Shown here: piece after piece, positions 1 to 6,462 of the stretch
How the letters are laid out: each line of letters begins with the position of its first letter
How positions within the stretch are numbered: position 1 is the stretch's first letter
Assembly (NCBI GenBank): GCA_002862165.1
Contig: PKCL01000458.1
Span: 1-7,669, forward strand
Reading direction: 5' to 3'
Source of the DNA: Planctomycetaceae bacterium
GTDB lineage: Bacteria > Planctomycetota > Planctomycetia > Pirellulales > UBA1268
Length of the DNA stretch: 7,669 bases
Position numbers and translations under genes: made by a program
The notes under the pieces: model-generated
Told to the model about the DNA's origin: nothing
Database searches by the model: none
The model's input: the letters and a program-made list of their open reading frames with translations, nothing else

Positions 1-404
1 TGCATTTCCTGAATCGCAACGACTGGACTTTCACCATGAGAACGCGAATGCAGTAATGACTCTCGGTCTGTAAGCACAGCCACCGGCGACAACTGCGTTG
101 CTTTTAAAAGAGGGCCTCCGATTTGCTCGCCATGCAAATGACGCTGTAGCGTTGCTCCGTACAAAATCTCCTGTGCTCGTGTCACCCGTAATGGAGCCGT
201 ACAGTGAAACTCAAGTGGTCGACCTGAGATATCAACCAGCAAGTATCCCCCAAACATGCCAGCACTCGAAGTGTCGCAGACTGTCAAAAAACCAAACGTC
301 ATATCGTGCGACGAGACCACACTCGAGACCATCGGCGAACTCCAAAGGAACGTGACTGGTAGCTTGTAACGAATGCCACAAGCTACCTCCGACGGTTTTG
401 TCAT
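1..404 (-). CDS. Conserved-looking hypothetical protein, N-terminal part, runs off the left edge
   Basis: Reading the minus strand from the ATG at 404-402 gives 134 codons without a stop down to position 3, so the gene continues beyond the window. An open frame this long that ends at the edge, with a good Shine-Dalgarno GGGAG (410-414) five bases before the ATG, supports a real gene. The best-ordered part starts near residue 35 (MTFGFLTV) and continues through GGYLLVDISGRPLEFHC (about residues 53-69), RAQEILYG (about 77-84) and GEQIGGPLLK (about 95-104). The alternation of short strands and polar turns suggests a soluble alpha/beta protein; there is no signal peptide or membrane segment. From memory it resembles planctomycete hypothetical proteins of unknown function, but no function is assigned. 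Alternative starts are the ATG codons at 332 (preceded by GGAG) and 302. The gene is divergent from the one at 634. Confidence 0.78.
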   Translation of the reverse strand, partial: MTKPSEVACGIRYKLPVTFLWSSPMVSSVVSSHDMTFGFLTVCDTSSAGMFGGYLLVDISGRPLEFHCTAPLRVTRAQEILYGATLQRHLHGEQIGGPLLKATQLSPVAVLTDRESLLHSRSHGESPVVAIQEM

Positions 405-409
405 TTTTT

Positions 410-414
410 CTCCC
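410..414 (-). promoter_or_regulatory. Ribosome binding site of the left-edge minus-strand gene
   Basis: On the minus strand GGGAG lies five bases before the ATG at 404. It is the main reason for choosing this start over the in-frame ATGs at 332 and 302. A second GGAG precedes the ATG at 332, so the choice is not settled. Confidence 0.5.
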
Positions 415-570
415 GCCGCCACACTCCATCGGGAGAACACGGAAGAGTCTTGAATGTCTGGTGTTGGAAAACCTTCGATTGCGCTAAGTGGAGCAGTTTG
501 TAGGGGTTACAACGGCATTACGGACCTCGCCATTTGGCCCACATGACAAGAATGGATACGATCAAACTGA

Positions 571-587
571 GTGAGACCTTCTCTCAC
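571..587. promoter_or_regulatory. Perfect inverted repeat GTGAGA-CCTTC-TCTCAC in the divergent intergenic region
   Basis: Two six-base arms (571-576 and 582-587) flank a five-base loop. The dyad lies between the divergent genes, 47 bases before the ATG at 634. It could be an operator or a hairpin in the 5' leader. No T-tract follows, so it is not a typical terminator. The only GTG that could extend the downstream gene lies in the left arm, which argues against using it as a start. I saw no convincing -35/-10 pair elsewhere in 405-633. Confidence 0.35.
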
Positions 588-633
588 AACCCAATCAAGA
601 CCGTGTTTTCACTGCCGCCCCGAGACCCTTGAA

Positions 634-1101
634 ATGCCTGACCTGCCCTCACACTGCACGCAAATTGACATAACGTCAACCAAAGATTCTCCAGATGCAA
701 CCATCCCACAACAAAAAGTTGCCAACTCACAGCCAGAAGTGGCGACCCTTTTGAAAGAGATGCTCCTTGTCCAGAAGAAATCCTGTGAACTTCTTGGTGA
801 AGTATTGAAGCATGTCTCTTTCCAGCAGCGGCAGCGAGCAGCTGAGTTGCAGGCGTGGCGGGAGAACAATCCCTACGTTGCACAAGCGTGCCGGAAAGCC
901 GCGAAAGGATTATCCCACGTTCACACTGACTTCCTGACAACTCTTGCCGAAGAGGCAGCTGAAAGCGCTGATGACTTTACCGACAGTGAATATGCACTAG
1001 GAGAATTTATCGATCGCTACGGACCACGATTGGCCCACTTTAATGGCGTCATGCAACTCCTGAGTCAACTCGCAATGCCAGATGACGAAAACCAGAACTA
1101 G
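634..1101 (+). CDS. Hypothetical protein with predicted coiled coil, 155 aa
   Basis: Residues 1-33 are polar and rich in Ser, Thr and Pro, as in a disordered tail. From about residue 36 the protein becomes helical with heptad-like leucines (VATLLKEMLLVQKK, then LLGEVLKHV) up to a basic RQRAAEL segment near residue 66. A second helical region (about 79-112) ends in an acidic stretch. The C-terminal part (GEFIDRYGPRLAHFNGVMQLLSQL, about 123-146, in two pieces) looks conserved. There is no signal peptide or membrane helix, so it is probably cytoplasmic. I recognise no named domain; the layout resembles planctomycete hypothetical proteins from memory. The in-frame GTG at 571 would add 21 residues, but it sits in an inverted repeat, so the ATG at 634 is preferred although no clear Shine-Dalgarno precedes it. 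A role in protein-protein contact is only a guess. Confidence 0.75.
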   Translation: MPDLPSHCTQIDITSTKDSPDATIPQQKVANSQPEVATLLKEMLLVQKKSCELLGEVLKHVSFQQRQRAAELQAWRENNPYVAQACRKAAKGLSHVHTDFLTTLAEEAAESADDFTDSEYALGEFIDRYGPRLAHFNGVMQLLSQLAMPDDENQN

Positions 1102-1208
1102 ACTTCCGGCTGCTTAGCCAGGTCGCCATAGTGTGATCAAACGACTACAACAAAGACGGATCACGGTCACCCGCCCCTTCGCAATCCAACTCATTTCCCC
1201 ACCAGTAG

Positions 1209-1227
1209 AAACGTTTCCGAAACGGTT
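1209..1227. promoter_or_regulatory. Operator-like dyad upstream of the carboxylate-reduction genes
   Basis: The core CGTTTC-C-GAAACG (1212-1224) has perfect six-base arms around one central base, and two more pairs form outside a single mismatch (1209-1210 with 1226-1227). GAAACGTTTC at 1208-1217 is also a perfect palindrome that overlaps it, so GAAACG occurs twice, 11 bases apart. The site lies about 27 bases before the ATG at 1254 and just upstream of a weak -10-like TATATC (1232-1237). Its place fits a repressor or activator site for the operon; the regulator is unknown. Confidence 0.35.
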
Positions 1228-1253
1228 ACTGTATATCCGAAAGAGCTACAACT

Positions 1254-2381
1254 ATGCCTGCAGATACGACTGAGAAAACACCTGTCTTTGATGTTGCTGA
1301 TGAGCAAAGTATTGCGCGAGGCAAAGAGAAACTTGATGCACACACAGCTGAAATCATTGCCTGGCATTTTCACCCCTCAACCGGCTCACCATTCTGGCTC
1401 GAATACGCAAAAACACTGTCATTTGATCCTCTTCAAGAAGTGAAATGCTTTGATGACTTGAAGAAGTTTCCGGCTTTCGAGGACGAATGGCTCAGAGGGG
1501 GCCCGGTTACTCGCTGGATCCCTAAGGGATTCGCTGGACAACCGGCATATGTCTTCGAAACTGGTGGAACGACAGGAACGCCAAAATCACGAGTGAACCT
1601 GCGGGACTTTCGAACTGACTATGAAGAGTTCAGCGAAACGCTCCCCGAGGAATATTTTCCTAAGGGTGCAAATTGGTTGATGCTAGGACCTTCAGGCCCA
1701 AGACGGCTCAGACTATCAATTGAACATCTTGCTCAACATCGCGGTGGCATCTGCTTTTGTATCGATCTCGACCCACGATGGGTAATCAAATTAATACAAA
1801 AAGGCTGGATGGAACACTTAGAGGCCTACAAAGATCACTGTATTGATCAAGCTATTACCGTCCTTGAATCCGGCCATGACATTCGCTGCATGTTTACAAC
1901 ACCGAAGTTACTTGAATCATTGGCCATTGCGCTTGAGAAAAAAGGAACAACAATTCGAGAAGCAGGCATCACAGGGATTTTCTCAGGTGGAACTGAATTC
2001 ACTCCTCAGTGGACTCGTTTTGCAGTTGAAGAACTTCTCGACGGTGCATTCATGACTCCGACGTATGGCAATACGTTAATGGGACTTGCCGCCTCCCGTC
2101 CCGTTGTTCCAGAAGATGGGTATACAATCGCATACTACTCGCCACAGCCGCGTGCAGTGATCGAAGTGGTCGACTTCGACGACACGAATTCTGTTGTGCC
2201 ATACGGGGGAACAGGTCGGGTCAAACTGACGACACTCACGAAAGAAACCTTTGTCCCTGGTTTCCTTGAACGCGACGAGGGAGAGCGTGAACTTCCTTAC
2301 GCAAAATACCCTTGGGATGGAATTAGTGGTGTACGGCCTTTCAGCAAATTAGCCACTGCTACAACTGTTGGAGTCTATTAG
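1254..2381 (+). CDS. EhpF-like adenylate-forming enzyme (ANL superfamily, lacks C-terminal lid)
   Basis: This 375-residue protein is an acyl-adenylate-forming enzyme of the PaaK/LuxE/EhpF type and should activate a carboxylic acid with ATP. The nucleotide loop is FETGGTTGTPK at residues 101-111 (core motif A3). TPTYGNT at 268-274 is the A5 equivalent, and GTGRVKLTTLT followed by ERDEGE with Asp341 is the A7 equivalent that binds ribose. Only 34 residues follow Asp341, so the roughly 100-residue C-terminal domain of canonical acyl-CoA synthetases, with its catalytic lysine, is missing. EhpF of the D-alanylgriseoluteic acid pathway has the same truncated design and is proposed to pass an acyl-adenylate to an aldehyde dehydrogenase. 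The stop is followed by another gene encoding exactly such an enzyme. The start is the ATG at 1254, with only a weak purine-rich GAAAGAG upstream. The substrate is unknown; an aromatic acid is possible by analogy with EhpF. Confidence 0.82.
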   Translation: MPADTTEKTPVFDVADEQSIARGKEKLDAHTAEIIAWHFHPSTGSPFWLEYAKTLSFDPLQEVKCFDDLKKFPAFEDEWLRGGPVTRWIPKGFAGQPAYVFETGGTTGTPKSRVNLRDFRTDYEEFSETLPEEYFPKGANWLMLGPSGPRRLRLSIEHLAQHRGGICFCIDLDPRWVIKLIQKGWMEHLEAYKDHCIDQAITVLESGHDIRCMFTTPKLLESLAIALEKKGTTIREAGITGIFSGGTEFTPQWTRFAVEELLDGAFMTPTYGNTLMGLAASRPVVPEDGYTIAYYSPQPRAVIEVVDFDDTNSVVPYGGTGRVKLTTLTKETFVPGFLERDEGERELPYAKYPWDGISGVRPFSKLATATTVGVY

Positions 2382-2462
2382 ATACCACAGGGATCTTGAC
2401 GAATTCATTGTTGGTGCCACTCAATCAACACAAACACTTTTTCTTGTCATATAAGATTTAAT

Positions 2463-2490
2463 TTCTCAGGACCTATCTCTGGTAGGAGAA
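2463..2490 (+). promoter_or_regulatory. Leader hairpin overlapping the ribosome binding site of the reductase gene
   Basis: The Shine-Dalgarno AGGAG (2484-2488) lies eight bases before the ATG at 2497. It overlaps possible pairings: CCTATC (2472-2477) with GGTAGG (2481-2486, one G-T pair), or TTCTC (2463-2467) with GAGAA (2486-2490). These could limit ribosome access. A lone -10-like TATAAG (2450-2455) upstream has no good -35 partner. Both signals are weak. Confidence 0.3.
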
Positions 2491-2496
2491 AACAAT

Positions 2497-3963
2497 ATGC
2501 ATCTCACCGCATTCCGTTTCGGCAAACCATACGAGTCACTCGAACGAAATAAATTAGTTCACTTCATGACCGGTGAACCAGTTGCTGAAGTAAGTCAAGT
2601 TGGCGGCGCAATAGTAAACCGTGACCTTCGGAAAGCTGGAAATGCCCGGAAAGCAATTCTCAAAATTGATCCAGAGGAGATTGTTGAACGGCTTCAAACA
2701 GCTGGAAATCTCTATGCCTTAGGAACTGTAGACGTTGGTGGTGTAAAGCAATCTCCGGATGACTTTGCTCGACAGCAATCAGCCACAACAGGTCTTCCAG
2801 AAAACCTATGCCTGGCAAACATGAAAAAGAATTTGTTTGTGCTGTCGAATATGGATCGAATGCTCGATGCACTTTCACGCGGCCTCCCACCAGAGGTTTT
2901 TTGGCGAGGATACGGAACAGAGCACCGAGATGTTGTCGTAAGCTACCAAGCCCAGTCTCCTGTTCTTGGGCTTGTCCTTCCAAGTAATTCTCCCGGTGTC
3001 CATACGCTCTGGCTCCCAGTCGTCGCACTTGGCATCGGTTTGTTGCTTAAGCCTGGTGGTCAAGAACCGTGGACTCCGTACCGAATGGCTGCAGCGATGA
3101 TTGAAGCGGGGATTCCAGAGGAGGCTATCGGACTGTATCCCGGCGCTACGGATGTAGGTGCAGCAATACTTGCCAGTTGCGGCCGCAGTATGATTTTTGG
3201 GTCAGCAAAAACTGTCGAGCAATATCGTGGTAACCCAGCCGTTCAGGTTCATGGCCCAGGATTCTCAAAATTCTTATTGGGAGACGACTGTGTTGATAAT
3301 TGGGCTGATTACATTGACATCATGGCCGACAGCATCGCAGCAAACAGTGGTCGTGGTTGCATCAATTGCTCAGCAATCTACGCGAGTCGTCACACCCACG
3401 AGATTGCTGATGCACTCGCTGAAAAATTAGGCGTGGAGGAAGTGCGTGCACCCGATGATCCCGAAGCAACGCTGGCGGCTTTCACAGTTCCCGGTGCTGC
3501 CAAAGCCATCTGGGAGCAGATTGATGGTCTCCTTGATAAACCTGGTGTACGTCACGCAACTGCGCCGTACGGCTCGCGATTCGTCGAAGGCGAACGGTGT
3601 GGATGGCTTCGACCAACAATTGTCGAATGTGACTCGCCTGACCCTGAAATTGCACGTGCCGAATACATGTTTCCGTTTTGTAACGTGGTAAAATGTCCCC
3701 AAGAAAAAATGTTGGATCGAATTGGCCCAACTCTCGTTGCGACAGCCATTTCCAACGACCCGCATTTTCAGCGTGAATTAATCGATGCTTCCCACATTGA
3801 TCGTCTCAATATCGGACCTCTGCCTACCATCAAGCTGGATTGGTTACAGCCTCATGAAGGTAATATCATCGACTTCCTCTATCGCTCGAGAGCCCTTCAA
3901 ATGACTGAAACATCAGCGGTTGTATCAACCGCAACCGCCGTCCCGGCTCAATCAGGCACATAG
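2497..3963 (+). CDS. Acylating-type aldehyde dehydrogenase / carboxyl reductase (EhpG/LuxC-like)
   Basis: At 488 residues this has the length and order of an aldehyde dehydrogenase superfamily protein. PSNSP at 162-166 matches the conserved Asn loop (PWNFP in classic members). GSAKTVEQY from 235 matches the NAD-binding GS motif. NSGRGCINC places the nucleophilic cysteine at Cys288. At the position of the general base glutamate (ELGGK in hydrolytic members) it reads VHGPGFSK (251-258), with no Glu. It resembles the GPGN segment of acylating enzymes such as AdhE. This favours reduction of an activated acyl group to an aldehyde through a Cys thioester, not aldehyde oxidation. With the adenylating enzyme before it and the alcohol dehydrogenase four bases after it, the inferred reaction is acyl-adenylate (or acyl-CoA) plus NAD(P)H to aldehyde. 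The C-terminal 20 residues are a Ser/Thr/Ala-rich tail. The start has a good AGGAG site. Confidence 0.85.
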   Translation: MHLTAFRFGKPYESLERNKLVHFMTGEPVAEVSQVGGAIVNRDLRKAGNARKAILKIDPEEIVERLQTAGNLYALGTVDVGGVKQSPDDFARQQSATTGLPENLCLANMKKNLFVLSNMDRMLDALSRGLPPEVFWRGYGTEHRDVVVSYQAQSPVLGLVLPSNSPGVHTLWLPVVALGIGLLLKPGGQEPWTPYRMAAAMIEAGIPEEAIGLYPGATDVGAAILASCGRSMIFGSAKTVEQYRGNPAVQVHGPGFSKFLLGDDCVDNWADYIDIMADSIAANSGRGCINCSAIYASRHTHEIADALAEKLGVEEVRAPDDPEATLAAFTVPGAAKAIWEQIDGLLDKPGVRHATAPYGSRFVEGERCGWLRPTIVECDSPDPEIARAEYMFPFCNVVKCPQEKMLDRIGPTLVATAISNDPHFQRELIDASHIDRLNIGPLPTIKLDWLQPHEGNIIDFLYRSRALQMTETSAVVSTATAVPAQSGT

Positions 3964-3967
3964 ATCC

Positions 3968-5149
3968 ATGACACAAGAGTCGAAAGAACCGGCTGCGCAG
4001 AAGTCGTTGCTTTCATTCCGTGCGAACACGCGTCTTCTCATCGGCGAAGGAAGCATCTCGCAATTAGGTGCTACCGCTCAAGAGTTGAGCAGCAAACGTG
4101 CCCTTGTTGTAAGCGACAAAGGTATTCTTGCTGCGGGTCATACATCTACAGGTGTCGCTTCTCTCGAAGCAGCCGGAATTGAAACAACTATTTTCAGTCA
4201 ATTCACTGAAAATCCTACAACGTCTCAGGTTGATGCCGGAACTGTATTTGCTGAGTCATTTCGTCCAGATATTATCATCGGGCTTGGTGGTGGAAGTTCC
4301 ATGGACTGTGCGAAAGGTATTAACTTTCTTCTCTGCTGTGGCGGAAAAATGAAAGACTATCAGGGACGAGGCACGACGGGCCGTCCGCTTCTTCCGTCAA
4401 TCGGCTGCCCAACAACGGCTGGTACCGGTAGTGAGACGCAATCATTTGCCCTCATCAGCGATGCTCAAACTGGTGAGAAGTTCGCCTGCGGCGACCCAAA
4501 TGCAGCTTTCCGTGTGGCAATTTTAGACCCATGCTTAACAGTCACCCAACCGGCTCGTGTTACCGCGCTCACAGGCATTGATGCACTTTCACATGCACTT
4601 GAAAGTCACGTAAGCACCGAAGCCACAAGAGTATCACAGGTTTTTTCTCGAGAGGCGTGGAAGTTACTGACCCAGAATTTGCCCAAAGTGTTCATTGAAC
4701 CAACAGATATTCATGCCAGAGCAGCCGTTCAACTTGGAGCAGCATGGGCCGGACTCGCAATTGAAAACGCAATGCTCGGGGCGGCTCACGGTGCAGCAAA
4801 TCCGCTTACGGCAAAATACAAGATCGCACATGGTCAAGCCGTGGGGCTGATGCTCCCACACATCATACGATTTAATGGACCAGTCGCTCGGAAGCAGTAT
4901 GCAGAACTCGCAGCCATCGCAGGCCTAAACACGAAGACACCCGACGCTGCCCTCGCCAACTGGATACATGACATACTTGGCCAGGCGGGTCTTTCCCGAT
5001 CGCTTGGTGACGCCATCGGAACCCAGCCAGCAATGAGTGAATTCGAACATCTTGCGAAGGAGGCCTCAGCCCAATGGACGAGCAGTTTCAACCCTCGCCC
5101 CTGTTTGCCAGTGGATTTTGTTGACTTTTACCAACGTGCATCAGCTTAA
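3968..5149 (+). CDS. Iron-dependent (group III) alcohol dehydrogenase
   Basis: The 393-residue protein has the typical length of the family (FucO, Gbd, AdhE C-terminal half). The dinucleotide-binding motif GGGSSMDCAK lies at 107-116. The metal ligands are all present with canonical spacing: Asp205 and His209 in GIDALSHALESH, His274 in AAHGAANPL, and His288 in IAHGQAVGLMLPH. FucO has the same D-x3-H and H-x13-H spacing. It should interconvert an aldehyde and an alcohol with NAD(P)H in the cytoplasm. Here it most likely reduces the aldehyde made by the preceding enzyme, which would finish an acid-to-alcohol conversion; the reverse direction cannot be excluded. The ATG at 3968 is four bases after the upstream stop, which suggests translational coupling. 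An in-frame ATG at 3920 would overlap the upstream gene by 44 bases and add 16 unconserved-looking residues, so it was not chosen. Confidence 0.92.
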   Translation: MTQESKEPAAQKSLLSFRANTRLLIGEGSISQLGATAQELSSKRALVVSDKGILAAGHTSTGVASLEAAGIETTIFSQFTENPTTSQVDAGTVFAESFRPDIIIGLGGGSSMDCAKGINFLLCCGGKMKDYQGRGTTGRPLLPSIGCPTTAGTGSETQSFALISDAQTGEKFACGDPNAAFRVAILDPCLTVTQPARVTALTGIDALSHALESHVSTEATRVSQVFSREAWKLLTQNLPKVFIEPTDIHARAAVQLGAAWAGLAIENAMLGAAHGAANPLTAKYKIAHGQAVGLMLPHIIRFNGPVARKQYAELAAIAGLNTKTPDAALANWIHDILGQAGLSRSLGDAIGTQPAMSEFEHLAKEASAQWTSSFNPRPCLPVDFVDFYQRASA

Positions 5150-5183
5150 AATGCATGTCCTCCAAAGACGAAGACCCTGCACC

Positions 5184-6401
5184 ATGAATAATCTTTCTCG
5201 GACACTACACGTAATACTCTTCGTTCTTATGACGGCATCACTTTCCAGCGCTGAAGATGCTGCAGGCCCTGAAGCATGGCCCATGTTTCGGGGCACACCA
5301 ACCGGCTCAGGCAGATCCTCAGTCGTTCTTCAACTTCCACTCAAGGAACAATGGCACAGACGATTCGAAGGGGGTGCCTTCACAGCAACACCAGTGATAA
5401 ATTCAAACACGATTTATCTTGGTGACCTCGATGGTCACTTCATGGCATTGTCACTCAATGACGGCAAAACACTCTGGCAGTATGATTCACCTGACTCAGG
5501 GTTTCCGTCAGCTGCTGCAGTCTCGACCAAAGCCAACTATCCATTTGTCGTTGTCGGTGATGATCTCGGTGTCATCCGATGCATGAATTCAGACAACGGA
5601 AAAGTTGTCTGGAATCTTTCAATGGAGGGAGAAATATCTGGAGGGCCAACGATTCTTAATGTGTCCAAGATTCCTACCGTACTGATTGGCTCACAAGACG
5701 CGACCCTCATTTGCCTTCGAATGACTGACGGGGAAATTCTCTGGAAGCATGAGATCGCGGATCAGATTCGTTGTTCACCCACCGTTGACGACTCCACGGA
5801 TAGCAAACGAGTGTTCCTTGCAGGCTGCGACAGTACGCTTCATATTCTCAATGTAGTGAACGGAGAAACCGTCGCCGAAATCCCTCTTGGAGGCCCAACT
5901 GGGACAACTCCTTCAATTGATGGCTCAGATGTTTTTTTTGGCACTGAGGGTGGCCATTTTTTTGCTGTCAATTTTTTGGAGGAGAAAGTTCGGTGGCAAA
6001 CCGGGGGAGATTCTCAAAAACCAGCATATCGCTCAAGCGCTACCACGTTTGGAGACGTCGTCTTTGTTGGCTCACGTGGTCGTGCAGTGGAAGCGTTCAA
6101 CAGAGCAGATGGGAGTCTTTGCTGGAGACAACCTATGCGCGGTCGTGTTGACGCATCACCAGTGGCAGTACGCGTACGTGGCGAAAAGAGTTCGACACAG
6201 GAATCCATTGAGGGCATTATCGTTGCCGACACAGCGGGCGAGATAAAAATACTTCAGAATCATGACGGATCAGGCTGCTGGGAGTTTAGCGCGGGTGGCG
6301 GTTTCTCTGGATCACCCGCTGTTGTTCGTGATCGAGTCGTTCTTGCAAGTGATGATGGTGTCATCTGGTGCTTTGGTCACGACGAATTTAAAAAACAGTG
6401 A
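5184..6401 (+). CDS. Exported PQQ-like beta-propeller repeat protein
   Basis: The 405-residue product starts with a signal peptide: a short N-region with Arg6, a hydrophobic core (LHVILFVLMTASL, about 8-20), and a likely signal peptidase I site after SSA at 23. The rest is a series of propeller blades, each ending in a Gly-x-x-x-Trp type motif: GKTLWQY (about 94), GKVVWNL (139), GEILWKH (183), EKVRWQT (267), GSLCWRQ (310) and GSGCWEF (362), with a weaker copy at GETVAEI (227). The mature start AWPMFRGT is typical of planctomycete PQQ-like WD-type proteins. No heme-binding CxxCH or obvious dehydrogenase domain is present, so it is more likely a scaffold or binding protein than a quinoprotein enzyme. 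It follows the alcohol dehydrogenase by 34 bases and probably shares its transcript. Upstream in-frame ATGs at 5037 and 5151 were rejected because they would bury the signal peptide. Ligand unknown. Confidence 0.87.
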   Translation: MNNLSRTLHVILFVLMTASLSSAEDAAGPEAWPMFRGTPTGSGRSSVVLQLPLKEQWHRRFEGGAFTATPVINSNTIYLGDLDGHFMALSLNDGKTLWQYDSPDSGFPSAAAVSTKANYPFVVVGDDLGVIRCMNSDNGKVVWNLSMEGEISGGPTILNVSKIPTVLIGSQDATLICLRMTDGEILWKHEIADQIRCSPTVDDSTDSKRVFLAGCDSTLHILNVVNGETVAEIPLGGPTGTTPSIDGSDVFFGTEGGHFFAVNFLEEKVRWQTGGDSQKPAYRSSATTFGDVVFVGSRGRAVEAFNRADGSLCWRQPMRGRVDASPVAVRVRGEKSSTQESIEGIIVADTAGEIKILQNHDGSGCWEFSAGGGFSGSPAVVRDRVVLASDDGVIWCFGHDEFKKQ

Positions 6402-6450
6402 TTCAAGACATGCGTTGGCCTCACGTCACTTGATCTTCTCTCATTCTTTC

Positions 6451-6456
6451 GAGGTG
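6451..6456 (+). promoter_or_regulatory. Ribosome binding site of the YjbQ-family gene
   Basis: GAGGTG stands six bases before the ATG at 6463 and fixes that start. Confidence 0.6.
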
Positions 6457-6462
6457 TAACAC

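Noticed and set aside
98..355. Plus-strand open frame of 85 codons
   Set aside because: It lies antisense to the edge-open minus-strand gene, has low-complexity Ser/Arg-rich composition toward its end and no ribosome binding site.
232..429. Minus-strand open frame of 65 codons beginning MECGGG
   Set aside because: It is a different frame of the minus-strand gene starting at 404, and ends at 232 while the other frame stays open to the edge.
571..633. GTG-initiated 21-residue extension of the coiled-coil protein
   Set aside because: The GTG lies in the left arm of an inverted repeat and has no ribosome binding site; the extension is Pro/Arg/Cys-rich and unlike the rest.
584..940. Minus-strand open frame of 118 codons opposite the coiled-coil gene
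   Set aside because: It is antisense to a more protein-like frame and its translation shows no recognisable pattern.
1133..1164. Inverted repeat GTGATC...GATCAC as a terminator of the coiled-coil gene
   Set aside because: Six-base arms with a 20-base loop and no T-tract make a weak stem; not enough to call.
2660..3028. Minus-strand open frame of 122 codons inside the aldehyde dehydrogenase gene
   Set aside because: It is a shadow of a gene with clear family motifs on the plus strand.
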